Assembly: GCF_004027225.2 (NCBI RefSeq)
Contig: NC_044282.2
Coordinates: 55,756,397 to 55,820,396, forward strand
DNA length: 64,000 bases
Origin: Strigops habroptila
Lineage: Eukaryota; Chordata; Aves; Psittaciformes; Psittacidae
Direction: 5' to 3'
Both the position numbers and the translations under genes were made by a program. This document shows positions 1 through 12,300 of the stretch, in pieces (the stretch's first letter is position 1; each line of letters opens with the position of its first letter). The notes beneath the pieces were generated by a model. It was not told the DNA's origin. It searched no databases and saw only the letters and a program-made list of their open reading frames with translations.

Positions 1-580
1 GTGGCGGTTGCCGGGTGAGTTGCTGCGGGGCAGAGGCCGGGCTGGCCGGGGGAGCGCCTCCGCCTAGCCGGCGCTCCTGCAGCTCCGACCGGGTTTGAAC
101 TTTGCCCGCGGCCGTCCTGAGGGGAACGGCGGGCTGAGTCTTGTCGCTGTCTTTTCCCGGCCGCTTCGCCCCACTCCGCCGGCGGCCCCTGGTCCCGTCC
201 CGCGTGGAGCGAGGCGTCAGCGCGACGTCCCTGGGCGCAGGCAGGGCGGGGGGGTCGTTATTCGGGTCCCTTTCTCGGCGCCTCCGGGGCATTCCTTGTT
301 CCTCCGCCTTACAGCCGCGTTATGGTCCGGTCGTCTCTAACAATGCCTCAGGGGCTGCCCCCCGCGGGGCCGGCGTGTTTTAGACAACGGCTTTGACAGG
401 AGGCGCGGAGCGTCTGCCCCGTGCGGGGCTGGGCTGGGCTGGGCTGGGCTGTGCGGGCGGAGCCCGGCCTGGGCACCGGGAGCGCGAGCAAGCGCCGGTG
501 CGGCAGCCGCAGGAGGAGCAGGTTTCTCTCCAAAGTGCGCAGCCCTTGCAGCCGGCTGGGGGGCAGACGGGCGGGCTGTG
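1..580 (+). promoter_or_regulatory. UBXN2A: CpG island over the UBXN2A first exon
   Basis: The first ~580 bases are GC-rich and dense in CpG, unlike the AT-rich introns that follow. A strong donor (GTGAGT at 15-20) suggests that bases 1-14 are the 3' end of a non-coding first exon, with the rest of the island being the start of intron 1. The transcription start would lie left of the window, where ATAD2B is the expected neighbour by human synteny. Open frames here are by-products of high GC and show no family similarity. A (GGGCT)n stretch sits at about 425-450. Confidence 0.65.
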
Positions 581-3272
581 GTTTTACCTGAGCGTATCGG
601 TCACATTCAGGCCATTAGGTTTGATGTTCATCTCGCTTTTAATTTGCTCTGGCAGTTTCTCAGTAGCTGCTTGTTTCTTTGTCGCACGGTACAGCGCGGT
701 TTTCAGTCATCATTTATGCGTGGTGTAGTGACAGACTGCGCTCTGCTGTAAATAGCTTTCAACTGGAGAAGTTTACTTTCTGCCGGACTTGGTAAGGCAG
801 GCTTTCATGGGGGCCAGGGCTGTGTGTGCTTGCTTGGCTATTTCTGCCCTTCAGACCGAGGAAAGCATCAAAGGTAGTTTCTGTTTTGCTTTTCTTGCAT
901 TAAAATAACCGGATGCGTGGGCTGAACAATATTGAACACAAAAATATCTGCAAAAACTAATATGTCTGTAACTGTGTAGGTGAGAGCTGCTTGTTTCTGA
1001 GAACCATCTATGAAATGTCACTGCTGGGTCAGTGACCTGTTCCCCATGGAGCTGGTTGCAGGGCTGGAGCTTCGGCTGGTGGAGAGCCTTTGGGGCTGGA
1101 GAAGCCAATCTGAGCTGGGAAAGGCCAGGAGTATCCTCCCACAGTTACTAGATGTGGCTGTGGTGGGCTGCTGCCAGCTTCTGCTTCTTCCACCTCCAGA
1201 GATTAAATTTAAAATGGAGAAAGTTCCAATCTGTGATACTTTTTATTACCCAAAACCTATGTACCAAAACGCTTAATATTTGAAGTATCAGCTAGGGATG
1301 TCTGTTAGAAATTGGCAGGAGAGGTTGTTTTTGCTAGTTGGGTTGGCTTGCTGAAGTGCTTGCACTGCAGTCTGGTCACTATCTCCTAATGGCTTTTTGG
1401 TCATAATAAACGTCAGTATGCTCTATAAGGGTGATTTCTTTACGTTGATACATTAACACAAATGTTTCTTCTAGGCATAATTGCTGTTGTACTTCAGAAG
1501 GAACAGCGACTTTCACAGCTGACCAGTTATGAATACTGTTCGTGCACATTTGAGGCCAGCCTAATGTAGCAAAAGAATTAGTCTGAAGAGCTGCTTCATT
1601 GTGTCTGTCTCTCTTTAACAGCTCTGATGACATGACACAGAGAATCAACAAAAGCAGATGGCTGGAGGTGGCTCTTGTTGCTTTGGGGAGTACTCTGTTG
1701 AATAGCGAAAGATAAGAAGATAAGCACATTAACACAAAAAGTACTTTGAGCTAAAGTGCGTTAAAACTTAATTTGAGAGAAGATTGAAAAATTGTATTTT
1801 TTAAGTACATGTATTCACTGTACTTGATACTGAAAGTTCTTTTTTCCAAGTGCAGGTACGAAGTTCCAAGTACAGTGATCAGATATGCTTATAAGATCAT
1901 AATGTACCAGCACAGTCTCGTAAATGTAATGTTCTGGCAGAACATTTGGGGGGGATGACTGTACCACGTCTTGTGTGACATATCAGAGGTGTGCTAAGTA
2001 TAATGTTTTGACCTAATGCATAAGAGCATTGGTTATGTTGAGGGCTGCCTAAACTTTAAAACCTGTCATAGACATATTTATTGACTGAATCTATTTGGTC
2101 ATCATGGGGGTTTTCTGAAGGCTCATTATATAATACATTCATACAGAAGGTGTCTCGCGAGGATTTAACCGGTATCAGCCTCCTGAGGAACATGAATTAG
2201 TACTGAATAACTGAATGGGTTTTCTTGTTAGTGCTGCAATGAATATTATTTCCCCCTAGCTTCTCCATCTTCTTAAATTAGATGTCAAGACCACTTAAAA
2301 GTTATTTTAGTCTTGCTGTGCATACTACTTTTTCAGGAGTACAATGGCCATTACTGCTCACTTTGACACTATCTAAGAGCCATGCCCAATGTCGTGACTT
2401 CATTCCATATGTGCCAGGAGCAGAACATCATCTGTGTAACCTGTACTCGGCAGTCTTCAGGAGTAATTCTTTAAACACAGCTGCAGTTTGAGATTTCTGT
2501 TCTCCTGGGGGCTTTTTCTAATTTTAGAGTGATTCTGGGTTTTCTGTAAGGGTGTTTTGGGGGGGGATGTCTCTGGCTTTCTGTGGTTTTCTATAACTTT
2601 TTTCAGAGAGCTCAGAACTGAGTGTAATGCGATCAGTATGGCATTCTGCATTTCTTTGACTCTGCAGACTAATCCTGTAGTATATTTAGTACTTGCAAAT
2701 CCAGATTTCCCTTCCAGCTAAACGGGAGACCAGAAATTCACAGTTTCTGGGATGCTTCACCAATATGTTGAGGTATGGTAGGAAGAAGAACCTGACAAAT
2801 CTTGCACCTTTTGATAACACACACTATTGAGATGAAGGTCATTAGAATGCCTGCAGTGGCAATGCAGGTTTTCTGTAACTGTCTCATAGTGTGAAAAATC
2901 AGGGGAGTTCAAATCATGTGGCTCAGAAAAGGCAAATGATATTTTTTCCTTGCTTAGCATAAGTAAGGGCATGTATTTTCAATTCACATTATTATTGTGG
3001 AATTTGTTTTGTACATTTCTGAAAAAGTAATCTTCTTTTTGAATGTCTGAGACAGATGCATGGTTCATGTGTCATTAAATTAGAAGCTGCAAGAAAACAA
3101 AGAACCATCTGGAGACTTGGTGGGGGGCAGTTGGAGGTTTCTGGTTAAATGTATTATCAACACAGAAAAAACTATACTGTTTCAGCTACAAAAGGAAGCG
3201 GAGTGTGCTGGGCATTTTGTGTGATTGTTATGGGTTGGGGGTTTTTTTAAACCATCTTCTTTTCATAATTAG
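15..3272 (+). other. UBXN2A: UBXN2A intron 1
   Basis: After the CpG island the sequence becomes ordinary AT-rich intron. I find no recognisable exon, RNA gene or repeat family member in it. The boundary at 15 is inferred from a consensus donor. Confidence 0.5.
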
Positions 3273-3326
3273 GTGAAGCACCAGAATGAAAGACATGGAC
3301 AATATCAAAACTGTAAAGAAAGAATG
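3273..3326 (+). CDS. UBXN2A: UBXN2A first coding exon (exon 2)
   Basis: The acceptor TTAG ends at 3272 and the donor GTAGGT begins at 3327. The ATG at 3286-3288 opens a 13-codon segment (MKDMDNIKTVKKE) plus two bases of a Trp codon completed by the next exon. The first 13 bases are 5' UTR. A second in-frame Met at codon 4 is less likely, because the mammalian protein begins at the first one. Confidence 0.85.
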
Positions 3327-6300
3327 GTAGGTGCCAGTTCGTCCCTCCCCCTTTTTCCTCTTCCTCTCCTATTGCTGTTTGTGTCTCCTGCTGTGACTTT
3401 TCAAACTTTATGTTCATTTTTTTCTGTGTCCACCTGCTCCACATATACTGAAGTTAAAAAAATAAATTGTTTTGCTAAAAGATTTTTGGCAGACCTGGAA
3501 CGTTTTCAAGATGCAAGAGGCTGCATAAATATTTTTATTTAAAATAGAAAGGCAGCCTGCAAATTGTTAACTCACTGTGCACCTCTATATTTGATATGGA
3601 AGTGTTTGGTTTTCCAGTTCCGTTTCCAAGGTAAATCATTAGTGAATACCCAGATTAACACTTCAAGTTTCTTTTGTTCTATTAGAAAACTAAAATAGGG
3701 ACAGCACACATCTGAAATTTCTTCTTTCAGGTTGTTGAGTTTTTCTTTTGTTTAAATATGTTAATCTGTAGGGATTTCTTAGTGGTGCATAGATGCTCTG
3801 CAAACAATTCCTTTTTATGCAAATGTATCTAATTACCATTCAAGTAAGCATTGCTGCCCTTGAATTCAATGCAGTTTTACATAAAACTGGATATTTTTCA
3901 AGAGCTGGGATTTTTTTCTTTTCTGAATTGCTTAAAAAGACTTTTCTGAATTTCCAATAGGAGTAACTCCTGCACTGTTTACCAAAAGCCACATAATCCT
4001 CTTACTATGCAAAGAACCTAAACTGAAAGATAATTATTCATTCAGGTTGCATATTTCTGCATTTTGATTGGTGAAAATCTAACAGAAACAGCTGTCACAT
4101 ATACAGTGTTCTACAAAAAGATGTAGTTGATGCAGCTTTTTTAATATCCTGGCAGTCTTCACAGTACTAAAGTCTTCTATTGTATTTCTTCAGTGTGCTC
4201 AAGCGGTGTTGAGTTGCTCGTACTTGAGTTTCTCTAATGTACGTTCAAGGACAGCAGCGGTGGTTCTGTGATGGTGATGGGGAGGTCCAGGTCGGGGTGG
4301 GGAAGTAAATCCTCGGGCAGTTTTCTTTGCATGTAGTTTTCAAAGCTTATGGCAAAGGAAGTTGCCCAAGCCTGCATCATGGAAAGGCTTTAAAGAAGGC
4401 CTTTCACTGGTGTGCAGTTACGTGTTTGAGGGTCTGAATTAGAAGTATGAATCATCTAACTTGCATTTCTTCCTCTGATACCAAGTTTAGAAGCTTCTGC
4501 ATAGATGAATTCACCTTTTCTATTGTAATTCTTTAACTTGTGCTTCTGAAATGCAAATAGTAGCAGCAAGAGATTCATAAAGAGTTTCTAGAAAAGGCAC
4601 AATGCAGAGTTGACCTCATGTTTTGTAACAACCAAGTCAGCTGGGTGTGGGGAAGCATGCCTTTTACACCTCTTGGTACTGAGCTTCTAGGGTAACTGCT
4701 TGTCTTCTAACCTGTTCTCCAAGGCTTTGTTTTTACTTATGCCTTTGTTCTGCAGGTGTAAATCAGGAACTGATGATCAGATTTTGAATGGTACAGAAGA
4801 AAATTGTGAATACTTTGTAGATAATCTGTTTGAAGAAGCTCAGAAGGTTGGTGCTATATGTGTGCCCCCCACTACAGTCAAGAACCAGGTAGGCAGTGAA
4901 GAAAAAAAATACTCATGTTTAAAGTAACAGCACTCCAGGAGTACCCCAGAAAACATGTAAGAAGTCTAGCAGCCTCATCCACTACATCTGTAAATAAGTA
5001 AATGCATATGGAATTTAGACAGCAGGAAGAACATCTCCCATCTTTTACTCAGCCAGGCCTATGCTTCTGTGCTTCTGGCTCTTACTTATAGTGGGTTTAG
5101 GGTTGTTCTAGGACTTACACTGGTGTAGGCTAATGCAGTTCTGCTTTATTAGTAAGGGGAGTGAACTGGTCATGAGGTGCAAGGAATCATGACAAGTACT
5201 GTTACATAAGAAGTTTTTCTAAGAGTTGTAGCTTTTTCATGTAGAGGCGTAGCCCAGATTTTTATTTGCTCTCATTTGTATAGTTGTGGTATTAATGAGA
5301 TGTTTTCTAGGGCTTGTATCTCAGTGATTCTGTCCTTTTCATATTTTTCTGTTACTCCCCAAAGACTGGTAAGGGGCTGGAGAAACAGCCATGTAGAGCG
5401 AAGATGTCAAGGAGAAATTTGCAGTGGGCATGGCTGGAAATTACATTAGTGGATCCAGGAACACTGCTTTAAATTCCAGTTCTGAAATAGTGTTCCATGG
5501 CAGTACTTCTGTCAATGTCTAAATGGGGAGTTGGTATGGAATAATTAGTCCATGTTAAACTCGCAAACTGGCTTACTGTAGAGGAACCCTCCCAGGATGA
5601 GAACTCCTTCCGTGTGCACTGGTGCCATAAGATGCAAGACTTCTTAAAGGAATCCCATCTTGCTGAGTGCTATGTGCCTTTTTGACAGACTGCCCAACCA
5701 AAAGAGAAGGTATTTTATTCAGCAGTTTGCACATGCTGTGTTTTTATGTAGCAATCATGTAAGAAGTTAAACTGCAAAAAAGAAAAAAAGATGAAATTGT
5801 CAAGTAGCATCAAGCCTAGTTCAAACTAATTTCCAGCTGAGGTGAATTTCTGCATTTGTACCTGCTTTACACACCTCACATGTAGCCAAGTAACTGTCAA
5901 GACAAGGTTATGTCAGGGATCAGACCTTGATGATCAAATGCTTCTTTAAATGGTGTGATGCATAAATATGAAAGTGCAATCCCAAATATGTCCATGTTAA
6001 AGTTGGAGAGATTTTAGTGAACATTGAGAAGGCTACAAGTTAAAGTAGTGAATGTCTTCTGGCAAAGTTAACTTATTGTGAATTTTTTTCATTACCCTAA
6101 TACCAATGTTTTGAATATACCAGGAATTCCAGGGTGGCATAAATGTATGACTGTCTGAAAGTAAATTCTCTGATACTTGCTGCATTTCCTGAGTGAAAGG
6201 CTTCTGCATGAATTATTTCAATGCCTTACTTGCAGAAAATCCTCCTGAATGATTAAAACAAGGCTTTACCCAAATAAATCCCCAGCTGGACTATTCTGGT

Positions 6301-9300
6301 CGCTGGTGTTCCAACACCAGGCGTGTGTGTGCTCTCAGATTAGCTCTTGAAGAGTTGCAGCTGGCTGGGATATTCCAGCTCTTTTTTTATTGTTTCTTTT
6401 TTTTTTTTTTTTCCCTGCTGAATTGAAGGAGTTCCTGACCTAGGGAAGCCAGATGATTGGGGAAGGTTTATTTCTAATGCTGATTGACATGAGATATTTA
6501 GAAATGTCACTTACCCTTTGCAGTTGTTCTGCCTGCTGGCACAGAGCTGAAACAGATTATAGCAAGCCTTCTCTTGGTATTTTTAGTCCATGCAGTGGAT
6601 GATTTACAATTATAGGGTACTGTGGGTATACTAAGCTGTTCTTACATCAGTGGTGTTATGAGAATTGTTCTTACTTTATAGGTTGATGTAATCATTAAAC
6701 TTTGGAAAAATGGGTTTACAGTAAATGATGGTGAACTTAGGAGCTACACTGATGTTGCAAACCAGCAGTTCTTGGACTCCATAAAAAAAGGGTGAGTTTT
6801 GTGTTCTTAATCAGCCTGAGTTAATGTGCTTTGGATAGCACTTAGCTTATGCTCTAGATTTTTCACATACTGCTTCGCTTTGCTGCACTGCAGTATCCCT
6901 GTAGGAGTGCAGGCCGCCGCCTGACTCAGTTCCTGCAGTGCTAATGGCTGTTTTAACATCAACAGGTTTAATATAGCTTTCAGTTGCAGCAGTCGTACAG
7001 TTGCTGATGAAATAGATAAAAGTGAGTGTTGGTGGGGGGCACAGCAGGTGCAGAATGAAATAATGAATAAATCAGAGTGCCCAGTAAGAGATACTCATCA
7101 ATGGTACTCTGACTAACGAACTCAATGCAGAAGTGGTTGAGCACTTCTGTTTTTATGGTCTTTGTTTCCTTTTTATTAATGAAAAGCCTTAAATGGGCAC
7201 AGTTTATTCATATAATATCAAGAAACTCTGATCAGTCTTAAATTTCGACACTTTTCCCAGTCCAAACTTGCTATCTCAGTCATTTGTGTGTGGCAGTCTT
7301 ACTTTTATCCCCCTGTTAACAACTAGCATGCTATCTTGATTTTTGCTAGTGTTTGCAATGTTGCTTTAAAAAAAGGAGGTTGACCATACAAACTAGTGTA
7401 ATTTTGAGCCTTTAATTTGTAGTCTGTTTCCTTACCGCATACAAACAGAGAGACAAATATAATTTTATGGAGAATATAATGTAATAATTCCTTTTCAAGT
7501 ATGTGAAACTACTAAGCCATTGTAATTTTTGTATATTCCATACTTTGCTAGCCTATGAAAAAGACTATTTTTACACTATTTCTCCTCTGTAGCTGTCGCC
7601 TGTGTTAGTTGAAATAGCAGTTAACTGTGCTGTTTAAAGCGCTTTGCTTGCTTTGTGTGCATGCGTCAAAAGTTTGCTGCCTTTCTTCCACTGTTTGCTT
7701 GTGAACATGCTAATTACAAGATGGTTCCTGCATAATTGTTGATGGTAGAGGAGCACTTAGTACATCCCCTGTGCCAGCTGAGCCCCACCACCCAAAAATG
7801 TGATGTCTGTATCAGAGCTCATAGACAAAGGCATTGTTGTGTTCTGCTTAATGCAAATAAAGCATTACAGAGGTGGTTTTACTACACTAGAAGTGTAGCT
7901 ATTAGCGATGATCTAATTTTTAAAAGCTGAGATTCATGTTTGTTTGTAATTAAACACATTGTGTCTAAACTCAGTTCTTTCACTTTAAAAGCCAATTGTC
8001 TTTTTTCTTCTTGTTTCAATATGGGGATAAAATGATTGAACCCTTTGCAGCAATGTATGGCAATACTGAACTTCCTGCACATCACATGCTTTGGAGTGGT
8101 AACTGCTGAGTAAATTTAAACATCATTCAACTTGCATGATAATGTCTTTATTATTTGCTTTTTAGTTAATTTGCAGTTCAGGAACTTGAACTTGTTTGTA
8201 TGTCATGCACTTAACTCTTAGTAAATACTTGTGAAGTTTCGTGTTGGGTTTGGTGGTTTTTGGTTGTTTTTTTCACAAAAAGCATCATCCTTGAAAGAAT
8301 AAACATAGAACGGGTATTAACCATTAACCTCTTTTGTGCACTGAAAACAGGATATACAGTGTAGCAGCTCTTTTTATTATTTCTTTTATTTTTTATTTTT
8401 TTTTCATAAGGGAACTGCCTTTTGAACTACGAAAACTTTTTGATAAGGAGGAGGTAGATGTGAAAGTTGAAGATAAAAAAGATAAAGTGTATTTGTCATC
8501 GCAAAAGCCAGTGTTTCATCCTTTTTCTGGACACGGTTACAGATTAGGAAGGTGAGTAGTCTGACATGATCTGTGATTGAGTAGCTGAAGGGAACTATAC
8601 CTGTGATAAGGATCTCATAATTCAGGTTGGAAGTGGTCTCTGGAGTTCTCTAATCCAAGCTCCTGCTCAAAGCAGGGTTAGCTGTGGGGGCAGATGAGGT
8701 TGCTTAGGCTTTTATCCAGTTGGACTTTGAAATTCTGCATGAGTAGAAGCTGTGCAGCCTGCTTCAGCGCTGGACTGTCCTCATAGGGAAGAAATTTTTC
8801 CTATTTCCAGTCTGAACGTCTCTTGTTTCAATTTATGTCCACCATGAAGAGCCTTGCTCCCTCCTTTGGATGACCTCCTGTAGACCCTGGCAGGCTGCTG
8901 TTAGGTTTCGTCATCCCTAACACCATCTCTTCCAGAGGCTGAACGAGCTCTCTTCATCCAGCTTCTCCTCACAGAGCGAATGCTCCAGCCTGTGGCTATC
9001 TTGGTGGCCCTCCATGGAACTTGCTGCTGTTTATTTTGGGTATCAAATCTGCGTGCAGTATTTAGGTGTGTCTAACGCACGCTGCGTGGGACATAATTGG
9101 CTCTTGCAATCTACTGTCTGCCTGTTAATACAACCAGGATGCTGTTGGCTTGCTTTATTCAAGGTCTCCATATTAGCAGAACTGTTTCCACCTGAAAGGC
9201 TGTCACTCTTCTGTGATTTAAGAGAAAAGAATCTCTTTTAAAGCTGTATGTGCAGTACATTGTGCAAGAAGAGTGGAGTATGACTATCCTATAAAGGGAA

Positions 9301-12300
9301 ATGAAGTAGGAAGAGGTTATTTTTCATTCTCTTAAAATTCCTCAGTATTTAACCATCTGTTTATTGCAGTAAGACATTTTAGCGTGTTACAGTGATCATC
9401 TTTCCTTTACTCCACGACTCTTATGGTTGGAAAGTGTCAGCCACTAATGCCAGTGCTAAAACTGGACTTGATTTATAACCAAACGGTACTTTATTTTGGA
9501 AGGCTGTTGCAGAGGGGCAGGCCAGGAATTCATGTATTTGATCCCTGTGACTTTTGCTTCCTCCAGCCAAATTATCTGTTTCACATATCCCTGTGGTGTA
9601 AGACTTACATGCCTATAAAAGCAGACTTCAGCCTAGGGAACAGAACCCATTCAGTGATGAGGAGCCTACAGGAAGCCTTCAGAGGTGGGACTGCTTAGTG
9701 ACCTGCTGGGTGGGCTTGGCAGACTGCAAAACCTTAGGTGAAGAGCTGTTCTGGTTAAGTGGAAGGGCCTTGCTGCTAAGGCCCAGTGCTTACTCTGAGG
9801 GAGAGCATGACCTGGGTACGAACAGATGAGGCAGGGTAACAAGATAATAATGTGCAGAATACGAGACTGATAACAGTAAAGGATGGGTGGTTCCAGGCTG
9901 TCTCAGAGAAGCGAGTATCGGTTTTATCAGTTTTATCTGTTTCTATAGCACAGTCCATTCAGTTGCTACATGCTTGAGCAGATACAGTCAATAGGGAAAG
10001 TCTTCCCGTGAGAGATGGATGAGATGCTGCAGGACTTGATTTTGGTAGCACTTGAAATCCTGAGCATATGAGGGTCAAGAGCTTAACCTTATTTTATCTA
10101 ATAGTAGTATATAGCAAAAGATCTTCAGTGCGCTGGGTTTCTGCTGCTAACCAGTGCTAAATGAGAGGTGGTTCAGTTGCTTGTCATGCTCTGTCATGCC
10201 TACAGCAAGTAATGATCTTGCTTCCCAAAAGGCAAGTTAGGCTCTGGAAACATGCTATTCTGTGGATTTCAGTTGACTGGTCTTGTACACAGAGACATCC
10301 TACAATGTCTCAGCATTTTTTTTTCATGGACTAGATAAAATGCCTTTTTTTATCTGCTCTTGCTCCATTCAGTGCTATGCTATCAGAGCCTTTCCTTTAA
10401 AGATTAGTAAATACCTTTGCTGATGGAAACATGATCTGTAAATGCTCTTACTTCATAAACTAGCGCTCACTTCCTGATGTTAATAAATGTCCATTGCATA
10501 TGCTTCTCTTTCAGCAAAAATCTTTGTGGGAAAATAGTAGTGCTGTTTGAAAAAAGTTTTAAGTTGTGAACTCCCTTTCCACAGTTGCATTTGTGTGCTT
10601 AATCAGAAAGGAGACAAATAACTGAACAGTTTACTTCAGCTTGTGACCTAGTTAAACTTCTGCTTTGCAAAACCACTTTTTTTTTTTCTTAGTAGTCTAT
10701 AGATTTTCTGCCAGTGTTCCCAGATGGAGGGATTATGTGGTGGATGAGCCATTATGAATTGGTCTGTTGAGTGGCTCATTAAAACTTTTCATAGAGGAAA
10801 AATGGAGGAACTAGAAATATAGTTGTTGATGTAACTCAGATGAGCTTGATCCCTCTCTCTTTTTGGGGTACAGGAGAAACAAATGAGACTTATTTTCCAA
10901 TGTACCTTATGAACCCATATAACTAATGGGTATATTCTGGTTTATCTACCACCATTCAGCTGCATTAAGAGTTTGGGATTATAATAAGATTTGTGACCAC
11001 GCTTTTCTATTCAGCTTATCAATGCATTTTAAGGACTGCCTCAGAAGCATGTTAATGAAACTACTGACTGAAATCCCTTGTAGCAAAGTGGCCTTGCTCT
11101 GTAACATCATTAGGGTAAAACACTGTGTCAAGCTGCTTAGCCATTAGTCACAGTAAGGCATGATACCTAACTCTTGGGATTCTTATTTTTAGAAAATTGA
11201 CAGGAGGCTCTTGTGTCTCTTCGATCTTTCGTTTACATCTTCTTTTGATAATCTTATAAAAGAAGTAAGCCTTCAAAAGGGGTGATAATGCTTTGATCTC
11301 AGGCTAATAAGAGACTTAAGTTCTTGGTTTGTGATCTTGGTCAAACCTCCCACCACTAGATGGCTTTATCTGTCAGTATCTGTCAGCAAAGTTATTAAGT
11401 ATAGGAATGCTTTAAACCTTGGTGAATATAGATCTTCTGACTTTCTCTTGCAGCTTCACTTAGCATGTTGCCTTCAGTTTCAGGCATATGTGCTATTGAA
11501 AGAATCCTCTTAAGTACCTACCACAAATTCTGAGATGTGACTGTGAGGAAAGTTGGTTTGAGAACGACACCAAAATCCGTATCCATTTGAGACAGTTCTG
11601 TGAACTACAGCTGTGCCTAAGCTACAGTGTAGTTGAGCCCAGGCCAAAGCAGCTGCCTGGCAGCTGCATGGCTGGCTACCTCTCCAGCCTCCGCTGTACT
11701 TGAGGACAGCTGCTGCACACGTGAGTGCGTGTGCTTCAGTGTCTGGACCTGGAACTGAGCGCCACTGATCAAGTAGACAGCAAACACTGATCACTGCTGG
11801 ACTGAAGTAGGGCTTGAACTTTTGTGGAGGTTTTTTGCTCTGCTGCCAAGACTGTTTAACATAGTTGATGGTGCTCAAGTGTTTTTTCCAGATCTGGAGA
11901 ACAGTTAGGTTTTATTTTGTATTTAGGTCAAGCATGAACAGAACCTGGGTGTGAGATAAGTAAATTGGTAGAGGTAGGTGGGTGATAGTAAGTCACCTGT
12001 ACTTGGAGCACCAGAATATTGTACACATGTGCCTCTTGGAATATGTTGGTGCCAAGTTCTTGTGCTCCAGCCGATTTCTGTGTAACACAAAAGAGTTCTG
12101 TGCCTCTCATCTGCCTCCAGTTGCAATGAACATCACTTACTCGGGAATGAGATTCCTTGAGTCTCATTGTTTTTGCAGAGTTTCAATGAAGAAATAAGAA
12201 GTGCCTCTACTGGCTGATAGCCTGGAAGTGAGGGCACTTCACTAGGCAGTGGGTCCTAAGTTTTTTAAATACCTCAGACTGAGCAGGACTTGAGCCCAAG

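Noticed and set aside
95-728. Several overlapping open frames at the left edge
   Set aside because: They lie in a CpG island, are low-complexity Pro/Arg/Gly frames, and UBXN2A coding clearly starts at 3286.
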